The position numbers were made by a program, and so were the translations under genes. A DNA stretch of 64,000 nt, taken from NCBI GenBank assembly GCA_902626385.1, contig CACOEZ010000001.1:1-64000 (forward strand). The letters run 5' to 3'. Shown in pieces: positions 25,455-34,767 of the stretch. This DNA comes from an uncultured SAR86 cluster bacterium (GTDB lineage: Bacteria; Pseudomonadota; Gammaproteobacteria; Magnimaribacterales; D2472). How positions within the stretch are numbered: the stretch's first letter is position 1; every line of letters starts with the position of its first letter. The notes under the pieces were generated by a model. That model had not been told where the DNA came from. It searched no databases and worked only from the letters and a program-made list of their open reading frames with translations.

Positions 25455-26425
25455 TTTTTCCAGGCAAGATAATTTACAGTAAAAGTTGCAAGCAACAAGC
25501 AAGCTGCTACAAGATTATGCGCAATTGCGACATATAAGGGTAGAACTTTAACAACATTTATTATTCCAAGTGTAATTTGGGTAAGCAAAAGAATGCCCAG
25601 CGTTGAAGCCAATGGCGCTGCATCAGAAAACCAAAGTCTCGACATTAAAATTAAGAAGATAATAGCAACAAGTATTGCTGAAATCCTATGCGTATAATGA
25701 ATAGCGACACGCGCTGGATTATCTAGCAGCCCATACAAATAATTAGGCCCTACTTCTTGATTTAAATCGAAGCCGCTCTTGAAATCCATTTCTGGCAAAA
25801 AAGAACCCTGACAGGTTGGAAAGTCAGCACATGCCAAGGATGCATAATTTGTGCTAGTCCAAACGCCTAAAAATATCTGAAATATTAGAACTACGAATGC
25901 AACCCCAGCTATGAGCTTTAAGCCAGATATGTTTATTTGATTAAAAATTTCAAAATTTCTAGATTTCAAATATATAAAATAGAAAAGCGTTAAAGTTGTA
26001 AACCCACCAAATAAGTGTCCTGTAACTATAATTGGTAAAAGCTTAAGACTAACTGTTAAATATCCAAACAAACCCTGGCAGCATATAAAAAATAAAAGAA
26101 ATGATGACCATCCTCTGATTGCGCCATCTTTTGTTTTTTTGAATGATAAATAGACCAAGAAAATAGCGAAAAGGCCCAATCCGGCAGCAAAATACCTATG
26201 AACTACTTCTGGTATTGCTTTATTAATATCATAAGGAAACATTGGATATCTGCTCTCGGCAAGAGCAATCTCTGCCTCAGTAGTTGGAAAAACAATGAAA
26301 CCATAACAGCCAGGCCAATCGGGACATCCTAAACCAGCATCGACAAGTCTTGTCCATGCACCCAAAGCAATTACGACAAAAGCCATACAAATACCGGCAA
26401 AAGATAGATTTCTTATAGTGTTCAT
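25451..26425 (-). CDS. ctaA: Heme A synthase
   Basis: A 324-residue eight-helix membrane enzyme oxidising the C8 methyl of heme O to give heme A. It shows the N-terminal GAWTRLVDAGLGCPDWPGCYG and the internal repeat CADFPTCQGSFLP, each with the loop Cys pair of the alphaproteobacterial/mitochondrial Cox15 style. Heme-ligand His residues are in EVVHRYFAAGLG, TGHLFGG, IHYTHRISA and AIAHNLVAA. It shares a base with the upstream gene (TAATG) and overlaps ctaB by four. Confidence 0.94.
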   Translation of the reverse strand: MNTIRNLSFAGICMAFVVIALGAWTRLVDAGLGCPDWPGCYGFIVFPTTEAEIALAESRYPMFPYDINKAIPEVVHRYFAAGLGLFAIFLVYLSFKKTKDGAIRGWSSFLLFFICCQGLFGYLTVSLKLLPIIVTGHLFGGFTTLTLFYFIYLKSRNFEIFNQINISGLKLIAGVAFVVLIFQIFLGVWTSTNYASLACADFPTCQGSFLPEMDFKSGFDLNQEVGPNYLYGLLDNPARVAIHYTHRISAILVAIIFLILMSRLWFSDAAPLASTLGILLLTQITLGIINVVKVLPLYVAIAHNLVAACLLLATFTVNYLAWKK

Positions 26426-26976
26426 TAAATTAGTACCTTTAAATCTTTTAGCATTAGCTTTGGATCTGTTTCAGGATCAAAATACATGACTGCTCTACCA
26501 TATGGATCAATTACAAAAATAGGATTTTCTTTTATAAAACTGATGTTCGAGTTTGCCTGCAAGACATCTAATAAAGTGCCGTTTTTATCCTTGATAATTT
26601 CAATCCTAGGATATTGGTCCTGTAAATCAATCATTTTAATATCTAATGCATTGTCAGAGTAAAAAACAATTCTTTTTAGCTTATTAATGTCTCTGTTTAG
26701 AGCTACGTTTAATTGTCTCATCAAATATATTGATTCTATACTCTTATCCATATTGGTTACGTAAACAGATAGAACCCATTTTCCGTCCTCAAATTCTACC
26801 AAATCTCTATTTTCTTCAGCGTTCTTAAATTGATTGAACTCGAAATAGTTATTAAAAAAAACTCCGTTATTCTTTGTTCCATCAGGCGACATGCCAAAGG
26901 TAAAGTACATAGATGAAAACAAAACAACCAAAATAGGTGTTAACAAGATGGCTGCGAGAAAAATTTTATTTTTCAT
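26425..26976 (-). CDS. Cytochrome oxidase locus protein, thioredoxin-like, unknown role
   Basis: A 183-residue protein with one N-terminal membrane helix (about 5-27) and a periplasmic domain resembling Sco/thioredoxin folds (GKWVLSVYVTNMD; IFVIDPYGRAVMYFDPETDPKLMLKDL) but without the Cys pair. A gene of this type lies between SURF1 and ctaA in Pseudomonas and many relatives, so an accessory role in oxidase biogenesis is likely. No defined biochemical function is known to me. It overlaps surf1 by 11 bases and ctaA by one. Confidence 0.7.
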   Translation of the reverse strand: MKNKIFLAAILLTPILVVLFSSMYFTFGMSPDGTKNNGVFFNNYFEFNQFKNAEENRDLVEFEDGKWVLSVYVTNMDKSIESIYLMRQLNVALNRDINKLKRIVFYSDNALDIKMIDLQDQYPRIEIIKDKNGTLLDVLQANSNISFIKENPIFVIDPYGRAVMYFDPETDPKLMLKDLKVLI

Positions 26977-27667
26977 ATTTATTTAATCCATACCAAATAT
27001 ACATGCCACATAAAACTAGAAACATTAGAAACCATTGTGCAGAATATCCATAGTGTTTTGTTGGGGTCATATTTGTGGGTGTAATTTTAATATATTCTAG
27101 ACTTTTTTGATTGATAGGATCAGCTAATAAAATCATTGGAAAAAGATTCATATCAAATTGTTCTGCCAAGATCTCAAAATTTTTAGATTGAGATATCTTT
27201 GGCCATTCTGAAGTAACAAGATCGTTTGAAAGAACAAGACCGAGCTCAGGCAACTCTAAGATTCCGCTCACTGTTTCACTTTTTTCCTCTATGCTTATGT
27301 CAGGCAGCACTTCTCTATATTTATTTTGTTTAATCCATCCTCTATCAACAAGAATGGTTTTATCACTGCCCTCAATGTTTAGTGGAGTAATAACTTTATA
27401 CCCTGCAATGCCTCTATTTATAATATTGTCTATCAAAATTTGCTTAGAATTCACCCAGGTACCTTTTACAAATACTCTATCCCATTTCTTTGAACTAACA
27501 TCAAGGTTAGATGGAGTTTTTTTGAGGTTATCGTTAAATTCATTCAAAATGCCAGCTTTTGACTGACCTCTTTCAATTTGCCATACACCCAACGAAAAAA
27601 ACAGGATAGCAAAGAATACAAAAAAAATTGTTATTCTAGCCCCAGGTTTAAATTTATTTTTTTTCAT
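26966..27667 (-). CDS. SURF1 family oxidase assembly protein
   Basis: A 233-residue protein with two terminal membrane helices (about 11-30 and 208-227) and a periplasmic domain, the SURF1/Shy1 layout. Family landmarks are FFSLGVWQIERGQSK, WDRVFVKGTW, ILVDRGWIKQNKYREVLP and the C-terminal KHYGYSAQWFLMFLVLCGMYIW (G-Y-x-x-Q-W). It assists heme a insertion into subunit I. It is the first minus-strand gene after the oppositely oriented DUF2909 gene. Confidence 0.92.
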   Translation of the reverse strand: MKKNKFKPGARITIFFVFFAILFFSLGVWQIERGQSKAGILNEFNDNLKKTPSNLDVSSKKWDRVFVKGTWVNSKQILIDNIINRGIAGYKVITPLNIEGSDKTILVDRGWIKQNKYREVLPDISIEEKSETVSGILELPELGLVLSNDLVTSEWPKISQSKNFEILAEQFDMNLFPMILLADPINQKSLEYIKITPTNMTPTKHYGYSAQWFLMFLVLCGMYIWYGLNKYEK

Positions 27668-27701
27668 ATCTATTAAAGTATATATGCTTTAAAATTTTAA
27701 A

Positions 27702-27923
27702 ATGATCAAAACTCTTGTATACATTGTCGCTGTCCTTTTAGTCCTCTCACTTGCCGGAGGATTCTTTTTTCTTTTCATAGATCAAGGTGACACGGGCAGA
27801 AAGAGAACAGTTTACATGCTTGGTTTAAGAGTTTTCTTTGCTGCTTTGCTTATCATTTTAGTTGCTATTGGTCTCTATACAGGAGAACTTGGTAATAATG
27901 CAGTGCCTTGGAATAATTCTTAA
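27702..27923 (+). CDS. DUF2909 twin-transmembrane protein
   Basis: A 73-residue protein with two membrane helices (about 5-25 and 40-62) joined by a short charged loop (DQGDTGRKRTVYML). The second helix region LGLRVFFAALLIILVAIGLYTG is typical of the DUF2909 'twin transmembrane' family, which accompanies cytochrome oxidase loci in gammaproteobacteria. It is encoded against the direction of the oxidase genes. Its stop directly abuts the coxC stop with no base between. The function is unknown. Confidence 0.8.
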   Translation: MIKTLVYIVAVLLVLSLAGGFFFLFIDQGDTGRKRTVYMLGLRVFFAALLIILVAIGLYTGELGNNAVPWNNS

Positions 27924-28838
27924 CTAAAGAATATAAACAAACAAAAATAGCATCACCCACACAACATCAACAAAATGCCAATACCATGATGCTGCCTCGA
28001 AACCAAAATGGTCATGTTCCTCAAAATGTCCCGCGAAAACTGATCTTGCCAACATTATTGCCAGCATAAAGCCCCCCATCATTACGTGGAAGCCATGAAA
28101 CCCAGTTAACATGAAGAATGTTGATCCATATATACCTGAATTAAGCGTAAGTCCGTAATGTGCGTAGGCTTCGTAATATTCAGCAGCTTGCAATCCAACA
28201 AATATTAAAGCTAGAAAAACAGTTACTCCAAGAAAAATATTAAATTTTCTTCTATTGCCATTCTTCAAACCAAGATGTGCAAAGTGAACAGTAACACTTG
28301 AGCTCAATAAAACAATCGTATTCCAAAGAGGAAGCCATTCCAATGCATGATCCCAACCAGGCCAGGCCATGCTCTTTTCAGCTAATTCAAATTCTGCACC
28401 TTTGTCCGGTGTAGTTATAACTGGCCATGTTGCTTCAAATGCAGGCCATAATTCAACTGCAGTAATAGCTGCGCCCTTAGATCCTTCGCCGGCTAACCAA
28501 GGGACTGCTAGTGTTCTTACATAAAAAAGCGCGCCGAAGAACGCAGCAAAAAACATTACCTCAGAAAATATAAACCAAGCCATTCCATAAACATAAGATT
28601 GCTTAAGTTGATTTGAATCTAGCCCTGCGAGATGTTCTTTAATGACCTGCCTGAACCAAAAAAACATTGTTAAGAAAAGGCAGGCAAAGCCGGAGTACAA
28701 TATATAAACAGAGTTACTAGTTGGGTCGTCCAAATTATTTATCGTGCTGGAAGCTCCCATAACCAAGACAAAAAGAGAGAAAGCCATAAAAATTGGAAAT
28801 CTACTTTGATCAGGTACGTAATAACTTCCCCCGCTCAT
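27924..28838 (-). CDS. coxC: Cytochrome c oxidase subunit III
   Basis: A 304-residue seven-helix subunit of an aa3-type oxidase. It has the conserved SEVMFFAAFFGALFYVR (Glu of helix III), WPVITTP, NTIVLLSSSVTVHFAH and the C-terminal FHGFHVMMGGFML plus ASWYWHFVDVVWVMLFLFVYI. The N-terminus begins with YYVPDQSRFPIF, as in Pseudomonas-type subunit III. It lies five bases after ctaG. No quinol-oxidase features are seen. Confidence 0.95.
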   Translation of the reverse strand: MSGGSYYVPDQSRFPIFMAFSLFVLVMGASSTINNLDDPTSNSVYILYSGFACLFLTMFFWFRQVIKEHLAGLDSNQLKQSYVYGMAWFIFSEVMFFAAFFGALFYVRTLAVPWLAGEGSKGAAITAVELWPAFEATWPVITTPDKGAEFELAEKSMAWPGWDHALEWLPLWNTIVLLSSSVTVHFAHLGLKNGNRRKFNIFLGVTVFLALIFVGLQAAEYYEAYAHYGLTLNSGIYGSTFFMLTGFHGFHVMMGGFMLAIMLARSVFAGHFEEHDHFGFEAASWYWHFVDVVWVMLFLFVYIL

Positions 28839-28843
28839 TAAAG

Positions 28844-29401
28844 TTACTCCATGTCCATTAAGTTGTGAGCCATAGCTTCATCACTATAATCTGTAATATC
28901 AAAAATTGTATAAGACAATATTATATTTTTAATGTTTGATGGTAGGTCATTTGATACAAGTAGTTTTACTGGAAGCACGGCATCTTCACCCGGCATTAAG
29001 ACTTGTTGTTCAAAACAAAAACACTCTAACTTTTTTAAATGCTCTGCAGCATTTGAAGGTGCGACACTTGGTACGGCTTGTGCCATCATCTTTTTGTTAG
29101 TGGTATTTTTGACATAAAAAGTAGCTGTATGATATTTGCCAGTTTCTATTTTCATTACCTGTTCTGATGGTTTAAAAGTCCATGGCATATTCTCATTATT
29201 TGTAGAAATAAATTGAAGTGCTATAGGTCTGCCCTCATTTGTTACCAACTCATCAGAATATTCTGATTGAAATACTTTGCCATTAATACCGGTAATTTCA
29301 CAAAATACATCATACAAAGGAACAAGAGCAAAACCAAAAGCAAACATAAGTGGCACTGCAACCACTAATTTAATTAAAGTTTTTTTTGCTCCTTTATTCA
29401 T
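28844..29401 (-). CDS. ctaG: Cytochrome oxidase assembly protein Cox11/CtaG
   Basis: A 185-residue copper chaperone delivering CuB to subunit I. It has one N-terminal membrane helix (about 9-28), then a periplasmic immunoglobulin-like domain. The copper motif is KLECFCFEQQVLMPGE (CFCF) near 127, and VPLYDVFCEITG follows the helix as in all Cox11 proteins. It shares one base with coxA (TAATG) and is followed by coxC. Confidence 0.95.
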   Translation of the reverse strand: MNKGAKKTLIKLVVAVPLMFAFGFALVPLYDVFCEITGINGKVFQSEYSDELVTNEGRPIALQFISTNNENMPWTFKPSEQVMKIETGKYHTATFYVKNTTNKKMMAQAVPSVAPSNAAEHLKKLECFCFEQQVLMPGEDAVLPVKLLVSNDLPSNIKNIILSYTIFDITDYSDEAMAHNLMDME

Positions 29402-30984
29402 TAGTCAATTTTTGGAGGTGTAGAGAAGGTATGGTACGGGGCAGGTGAAGCAACAGTCCACTCTAATCCCTTTGCTCCTTCCCAAACTTGTCCAGTGGCT
29501 TTTTTGCCACCCATAACTGTCTTAAGCACTATAAACAAAAATAAAATTTGTGAAAAACCAAAAAGAAAAGCGCCAACGCTAGAAACCATATTCCAGTCAG
29601 CAAATTGTAGAGCATAATCAGGATATCTTCTTGGCATGCCAGCTAAACCAATAAAATGTTGTGGGAAAAAAGTAACATTTACTCCAACAAAAGATAGCCA
29701 AAAATGAAGTTTACCCAAACGCTCGTCATACATATTGCCACACCACTTAGGTATCCAATAATATACAGCTGCCATTATCGAAAATATCGCACCAGGTACT
29801 AAAACATAGTGGAAATGTGCAACAACGAAATAGGTATCGTGGTATTGAAAATCGGCTGGAACAATAGCAAGCATTAAACCTGATAATCCACCGATTGTGA
29901 ATAAAACTACAAAAGCGACTGCAAAAAGCATAGGTGTTTCAAAAGTGATAGATCCCCTAAACATAGTAGCAACCCAATTAAAAACTTTAACCCCAGTTGG
30001 AACAGCGATTAACATCGTAGCCCACATAAAGAATATCTCAGCAGCCAGTGGAAGACCAACAGTAAACATGTGGTGAGCCCAAACTACAAAAGATAGAATT
30101 GCAATAGAAAGCATAGCCCACACCATTGAAGAATATCCGAATAACTGTTTTCTTGAGAATGTTTCTATTATGTGTGAGACGATACCAAAGGCTGGCAAAA
30201 TCATAATATAAACTTCAGGATGACCAAAAAACCAAAATATATGCTGAAATAAAACTGGATCCCCACCACCAGCAGCATTGAAGAAACTTGTTCCAAAATG
30301 TATATCCATAAGCATCATAGTTACAGCACCAGCTAAAACAGGCATAACCGCAATTAGTAAATAAGCTGTAATTAGCCATGACCAAACAAATAGAGGCATC
30401 TTCATTAAATCAACGCCCGGCGCCCTCATGTTCATGATGGTAACAACTACATTTATAGCGCCCATAATGGATGAGGCACCCATTATATGAACTGAAAATA
30501 TAAAAAATGTAACACTAGGTGGTGCGTATGTTGTAGATAGTGGTGCATAAAAAGTCCATCCAAAGTTTGGTGCTCCACCTTCCATAAACAAAGATGAGAG
30601 CAAAATAAAGAAAGCGAAAGGAAGAATCCAAAAGCTTAAATTATTCATTCTCGGTAACGCCATATCTGGAGCTCCAATCATCATTGGAACAAGCCAGTTT
30701 GCAAGCCCAACGAAAGCTGGCATAACTCCACCAAAAATCATAATCAACCCGTGTAAGGTTATCATTTGATTATAAAATTCAGGTTCTACAATTTGCATGC
30801 CTGGTTGGAAAAGTTCGGCCCTAATAACCATTGCCATTGCTCCACCAATAAGGAACATTGCAAAACTAAACCACAAATATAATGTTCCTATATCCTTATG
30901 ATTGGTTGTGTACAACCATCTTGTAATACCTTTAGCAGGCCCATGATGGTGGTCGTCATGATGATTTTCTATAACTGCGCTCAT
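29401..30984 (-). CDS. coxA: Cytochrome c oxidase subunit I
   Basis: A 527-residue, twelve-helix heme-copper subunit. The CuB ligand and cross-linked Tyr are in [16 protein letters not shown]; the CuB His pair is in [11 protein letters not shown]. The heme a3/a His pair is in [17 protein letters not shown]-channel residues are visible in [23 protein letters not shown], which marks an A-type oxidase. A His-rich N-terminus ([10 protein letters not shown]) precedes helix I and could touch copper. It is second in the coxB-coxA-ctaG-coxC run. Confidence 0.97.
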   Translation of the reverse strand: MSAVIENHHDDHHHGPAKGITRWLYTTNHKDIGTLYLWFSFAMFLIGGAMAMVIRAELFQPGMQIVEPEFYNQMITLHGLIMIFGGVMPAFVGLANWLVPMMIGAPDMALPRMNNLSFWILPFAFFILLSSLFMEGGAPNFGWTFYAPLSTTYAPPSVTFFIFSVHIMGASSIMGAINVVVTIMNMRAPGVDLMKMPLFVWSWLITAYLLIAVMPVLAGAVTMMLMDIHFGTSFFNAAGGGDPVLFQHIFWFFGHPEVYIMILPAFGIVSHIIETFSRKQLFGYSSMVWAMLSIAILSFVVWAHHMFTVGLPLAAEIFFMWATMLIAVPTGVKVFNWVATMFRGSITFETPMLFAVAFVVLFTIGGLSGLMLAIVPADFQYHDTYFVVAHFHYVLVPGAIFSIMAAVYYWIPKWCGNMYDERLGKLHFWLSFVGVNVTFFPQHFIGLAGMPRRYPDYALQFADWNMVSSVGAFLFGFSQILFLFIVLKTVMGGKKATGQVWEGAKGLEWTVASPAPYHTFSTPPKID

Positions 30985-30998
30985 AATACTTTCCTATT

Positions 30999-32150
30999 TT
31001 ATATTTTAGGTTCTTTATAATCTACGATATCTTTTGGAACGACAATTTCGCCATCACCATTTTCAGCATTTCCCCATGCTTGTCTCGTATATGTAATAAC
31101 TGCTGCTAATTCGACTTCTGATAAGTAGTCAAAAGAATTCATCGCAGCGCCTTGAACTCCTTCCATTAAAATTTCAATATGCCTGTCTTTGTTGTTAAGT
31201 GCGATATCACTACCAGCAAGTGCTGGAAAAATTCCAGCTATGCCCTGACCAGCAGTCTGATGACATGCCACACAGTTTACCTCATAAATACCTTCACCGC
31301 GCTCCATCAGCTCAGCGGTTGTCCATTCTTTGGTAGTCAGTTCGGCTAGTTTAATTGCTTCCTGTCTCTTACCATATACCCAATCATCGTATTCGTCTTG
31401 CTCTACAACTTTCACAACGATTGGCATAAAACCATGATTTTTACCACAAAGCTCTGTGCACTTACCTCTGTATATTCCCGGCTCATCAACAACAGTCCAT
31501 GCGGTATTAACAAAACCGGGTATTGCATCTTGCTTGATTGCAAATGCTGGCATCCACCAAGAGTGGATGACGTCGTTAGCAGTTATTAGAAATCTAACCT
31601 TCTTACCAGCAGGAATGACCACCATTTCATCAACTTCTTGTAAATAATTTTCGCCCTTTGGAACAAGGTTGTATATTTCATCAAGATCAGTCGACAAGTT
31701 TGAAAAGAAACTGACTTCGTCTTCTAGGTATCTGTATTGCCATTTCCATTGATAACCTGTTACTTGAATATTTATGTCTCCGGCCTCATCATCATAGATT
31801 TTTACAAGCGTTTTAGAGGCTGGCACAGCCATTGCTATTAAAATTAAAAATGGAATTATTGTCCATGCTATTTCAAGCTTGTGATTTTCATGAAAAGTTG
31901 CCGGGACAGGATTTTTCTCTTTTGTGTGAGCCCACATTGAGTAAAACATTACGGAAAATACAACAGCCCCTATGGCAACACATATCCAAAATATAAGCAT
32001 GTGAAGCTCAAAAACTTCATTGGAAATATCAGTAATACCTCTGGTCATGTTTAGCGCAAACCAGTCTGCGGATATCATTGGTGACGCACATAGGAATATA
32101 AGAGGAAGTAGAACATTCCTCTTAGAATTTTTAAGAAGTCTAAAAAACAT
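30999..32150 (-). CDS. coxB: Cytochrome c oxidase subunit II with fused cytochrome c domain
   Basis: A 383-residue subunit with signal peptide (about 1-28), two membrane helices, a CuA cupredoxin domain and a C-terminal cytochrome c domain. CuA ligands are His in NDVIHSWWMP and the Cys-Glu-Cys-His-Met set in GKCTELCGKNHGFM. Heme is bound at CVACHQTAGQG near residue 287, with a Met in GAAMNSFDYL. No lipobox Cys is seen at the signal cleavage site. It is first in the operon, 50 bases downstream of a near-consensus promoter. Confidence 0.96.
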   Translation of the reverse strand: MFFRLLKNSKRNVLLPLIFLCASPMISADWFALNMTRGITDISNEVFELHMLIFWICVAIGAVVFSVMFYSMWAHTKEKNPVPATFHENHKLEIAWTIIPFLILIAMAVPASKTLVKIYDDEAGDINIQVTGYQWKWQYRYLEDEVSFFSNLSTDLDEIYNLVPKGENYLQEVDEMVVIPAGKKVRFLITANDVIHSWWMPAFAIKQDAIPGFVNTAWTVVDEPGIYRGKCTELCGKNHGFMPIVVKVVEQDEYDDWVYGKRQEAIKLAELTTKEWTTAELMERGEGIYEVNCVACHQTAGQGIAGIFPALAGSDIALNNKDRHIEILMEGVQGAAMNSFDYLSEVELAAVITYTRQAWGNAENGDGEIVVPKDIVDYKEPKI

Positions 32151-32199
32151 TATCCGCCCAATGTAAGTGTGTCTTAATAATAAAATTTACTTATGATGC

Positions 32200-32228
32200 A
32201 TTATAAGTCATTTATATATATACAACAA
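32200..32228 (-). promoter_or_regulatory. Sigma-70 promoter of the cytochrome oxidase operon
   Basis: On the minus strand TTGTTG (32228-32223) and a perfect TATAAT (32205-32200) are spaced exactly 17 bases. Transcription would start near 32193, leaving a leader of about 43 bases before coxB. This is one of the two best promoters in the window. The rest of the gap (32151-32283) holds only AT-rich sequence. Confidence 0.7.
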
Positions 32229-32283
32229 AGAAAAATTGTAAATTTTTGATAAGTATAATATCTTTTTGGAGCTTTAATTTCTA

Positions 32284-32493
32284 TTAATTTTTATCTCTAT
32301 TTTTCCTGAAATCATCAATATTGATAACTTTAATTTCCGAATTATTATTAGAGTCTTTTATCTCTGGTCTTTTCTCAACAAAGTCACATTTTACACAGTA
32401 AATCTCATCGTCTGCTGGATTGAGTGCTATGGTATCCTTGCTTTTACATTCTGGACAAATCGCACCTGCAATAAATTGAACGAACCTTTTCAT
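32284..32493 (-). CDS. yheV: YheV-like zinc-ribbon protein (DUF2387)
   Basis: A 69-residue protein with two CxxC knuckles, CPECKSKD and CVKCDFVEKRP, preceded by KRFVQFIAGAI, the signature of the YheV/DUF2387 family. The rest is an acidic Asn/Asp-rich tail. It is a probable zinc-binding protein of unknown function. It overlaps aroE by four bases (ATGA) and ends the purE-tsaC-hemF-aroE-yheV minus-strand run. Confidence 0.8.
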   Translation of the reverse strand: MKRFVQFIAGAICPECKSKDTIALNPADDEIYCVKCDFVEKRPEIKDSNNNSEIKVINIDDFRKNRDKN

Positions 32494-33305
32494 TCTCTCA
32501 TGGCCTCCAAATCTGCAAGAACTGTTTTTGTTTCAGGAAAAACTCCAAACCACATTTTATAGGAATGAGCAGCTTGAAAAACAAGCATGCCAATACCATC
32601 GAAAACACGATTTGATTTATCACTAGCCCATTTACAAAATGGGGTCTCAGCAAGAGAATAGTTTAAGTCATAAAAAATAGCATCATTTGAAATTAAAAAG
32701 TCGTTAGTTGGCTTAAATTCACCCGTAAGGCCTGCTGAGCTTCCATTTATTACAATGTCATATTTGTTGTCTCTTGAAAGAACCGTATCGACTTCTTTCA
32801 TGTGTGAATATTTTCTTGCTAGTTTTTCAGCGGTTTCAACTGTTCTATTAAATATAGTAATGCTTTTAACATCACTATTTGCGATCCTATATAAAATGCT
32901 TTCAACTGCAGCTCCTGCTCCTATAACTAGAGTCCTTTTATTTGTAAAGTCGAAGCCTTTTTGCTTTACATCATCAAAAAATCCCTCGCCATCTGTTGAA
33001 TAAAGAAAAATTTTTTTGTCATCTTTTACTAATGTATTAACAGCATTGATGTAACTGGCTTCTTTAGAAATAATGCCATCTATTTCCGTTGCTAGTTTTT
33101 TATGTGGAAGTGTGATGTTTAATCCTTTTGAGGTTGGATCTTTAAAAAAATCATTAACAAAGTACTTAAACTCATCTTGATTTACTTTATAAGGCAAGTA
33201 TTCAATATTGATATTAGTCAAACGAGCAAATCTTGAATGAATAAAAGGAGATAATGAATGTTCAATTGGATCTCCAATAACTCCTAACTTTGCTATTTTA
33301 GACAT
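32490..33305 (-). CDS. aroE: Shikimate dehydrogenase
   Basis: NADP-dependent reduction of 3-dehydroshikimate in aromatic amino acid synthesis. The substrate site GDPIEHSLSPFIHSRF, catalytic Lys in NITLPHKKLA and catalytic Asp in STDGEGFF are present. The Rossmann loop is GAGAAVESILYRI, with an NRT motif (FNRTVETAEKLA) for NADP. The frame opens at 33329, but the ATG at 33305 starts the protein normally (MSKIAKLGVIGDP), follows GGGA, and gives 271 residues. It lies just after hemF, as in Pseudomonas. Confidence 0.94.
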   Translation of the reverse strand: MSKIAKLGVIGDPIEHSLSPFIHSRFARLTNINIEYLPYKVNQDEFKYFVNDFFKDPTSKGLNITLPHKKLATEIDGIISKEASYINAVNTLVKDDKKIFLYSTDGEGFFDDVKQKGFDFTNKRTLVIGAGAAVESILYRIANSDVKSITIFNRTVETAEKLARKYSHMKEVDTVLSRDNKYDIVINGSSAGLTGEFKPTNDFLISNDAIFYDLNYSLAETPFCKWASDKSNRVFDGIGMLVFQAAHSYKMWFGVFPETKTVLADLEAMRE

Positions 33306-34203
33306 TCCAGTCCCTATTGATGAATTCAAGAAGAGATTTCTCCATTCTTTTGTAAACTTCTGATGTATTGTATTGCCACTTTGTATTATTGGGTAAAGAC
33401 GCTAATATCGATTGAATTCTTCCTTTTGATTGCAATCCAAATAAAGTTCCTCTGTCGCAGACTAAGTTAAATTCAACATACCTACCTCTTCTAATTAGCT
33501 GAAATTCTTTCTCAGAAAGAGTAAATTCGATATCTTTCCTTAAATTAATAATTTTTAAATAAGAGTCTAGATAGTTTTTCGCAACGGTTTTAAGAAAATC
33601 AATACTGTTTTCTAATGATAAATCGGTTAAATTATCAAAAAATATGCCCCCAACGCCTCTTCTTTCATTGCGATGGGGTAATTTGAAATAATTATTGCAG
33701 TTCTGCGAAAAAACTTTGTAATATTCGCAATCAACCTCATCTAAAAAACTTTTAGCTCTTGTGTGCCAATCAATGCAGTCTTCTCTGTAAGCGATGTATG
33801 GCGTTAAATCATATCCACCGCCTATCCACCATTCAGCAATATCTTTATTTTTATCTAAAATACCAAAAATACGAACATTCATGTGACTAGAAGGAACATG
33901 GGGGTTTATTGGATGAGAAATAACTGAAACGCCTGTTGCCATATATCCGAACCTGGCTTCCATTTTGAGATCATTAGCTAACGCTGTTGCTGGCAATTCA
34001 GAACCATGAATTGATGAAAAGTTAACAGCGCAATTATCAAAAAATTCACCATCTTCTATCACAAAAGTTTTTCCGCCTCCCCCTTCTTCTCTATCCCAAT
34101 TATCAAGAGAGATTGTTGCATTAGTATTTGCCTCTAAAGAGGAAAAAGCTTCGATAATATCAGACTGGATATTTAGTAGGTTATTTTTAATATTATCTTT
34201 CAT
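33298..34203 (-). CDS. hemF: Coproporphyrinogen III oxidase, aerobic
   Basis: A 301-residue oxygen-dependent enzyme forming protoporphyrinogen IX. It shows NWDREEGGGGKTFVIEDG, the family block SSHMNVRIFGI, WIGGGYDLTPYIAY, HRNERRGVGGIFFD and the C-terminal RGRYVEFNLVCDRGTLFGLQS ... SLPNNTKWQY. Length matches E. coli HemF (299). It provides heme for the oxidase and cytochromes encoded nearby. It lies three bases after tsaC and overlaps the open frame, but not the preferred coding start, of aroE by more than eight bases. Confidence 0.96.
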   Translation of the reverse strand: MKDNIKNNLLNIQSDIIEAFSSLEANTNATISLDNWDREEGGGGKTFVIEDGEFFDNCAVNFSSIHGSELPATALANDLKMEARFGYMATGVSVISHPINPHVPSSHMNVRIFGILDKNKDIAEWWIGGGYDLTPYIAYREDCIDWHTRAKSFLDEVDCEYYKVFSQNCNNYFKLPHRNERRGVGGIFFDNLTDLSLENSIDFLKTVAKNYLDSYLKIINLRKDIEFTLSEKEFQLIRRGRYVEFNLVCDRGTLFGLQSKGRIQSILASLPNNTKWQYNTSEVYKRMEKSLLEFINRDWNV

Positions 34204-34206
34204 TGA

Positions 34207-34767
34207 TTAGTTACGCACTATAGATCTTGATTCAAGATCAATTATTTTAGACGGCTTAATGTTTTTGCCAAGGCGCTCATCATAATATGCCAAATCATCA
34301 GATTCAAAAAAATTTACTATATCATTAGGATTATTGATAAGTTCTTCGCCAGACAAGTTTGCAGATGTTGAAACTATAAAACCCTCAAACCCCATAAATA
34401 ATGACTTTATAGGTAAGTGATTACTTACTCTGACAGCAATTTTTCCATTTTTTGTATGTAGGTGCTCTGGCAAGTTCTCATTGTATTTGAGCAAAAATGT
34501 AACCGGTCCTGGCCAATTTTTACTTAGAAAATTTTTATCTTCAGCGCTCAAGTTGATGAGATATTTATATAAAAATTCTTGCGAATTACACAATAAGATA
34601 AAATTTTTTGAAGGATTTCTTTTCTTCAATTGAAAGATTTTTTGAACTGCTTCTTTGTTAAATGCATCGCATCCTAATCCCCAAATAGATTCGGTAGGAT
34701 GGGCAAGAATTTTTCCTGATTTTAACCACTCTATGGCTGAGTGGATATCTAAAGATTTTTTATTCAA
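34207..34767 (-). CDS. tsaC: Threonylcarbamoyl-AMP synthase
   Basis: A 186-residue YrdC/Sua5-domain protein making the activated intermediate for t6A37 of ANN-decoding tRNAs. Landmarks are AHPTESIWGLGCDAFN, the Lys/Arg-rich FQLKKRNPSKNFILL near 45, WPGPVTFLLK near 88, and STSANLSGEE near 140. It is the short TsaC form without the Sua5 C-terminal domain. Its stop is followed three bases later by hemF and it directly follows purE. Confidence 0.93.
   Translation of the reverse strand: MNKKSLDIHSAIEWLKSGKILAHPTESIWGLGCDAFNKEAVQKIFQLKKRNPSKNFILLCNSQEFLYKYLINLSAEDKNFLSKNWPGPVTFLLKYNENLPEHLHTKNGKIAVRVSNHLPIKSLFMGFEGFIVSTSANLSGEELINNPNDIVNFFESDDLAYYDERLGKNIKPSKIIDLESRSIVRN

Noticed and set aside
25455-25502. 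N-terminal extension of CtaB to 25502
   Set aside because: The ATG at 25454 makes an ATGA junction with ctaA and aligns with known N-termini.
32229-32250. A/T hairpin AAAAATT-GTA-AATTTTT after yheV
   Set aside because: All-AU stem with no following U tract in the right direction; too weak to call a terminator and close to the cox promoter -35.
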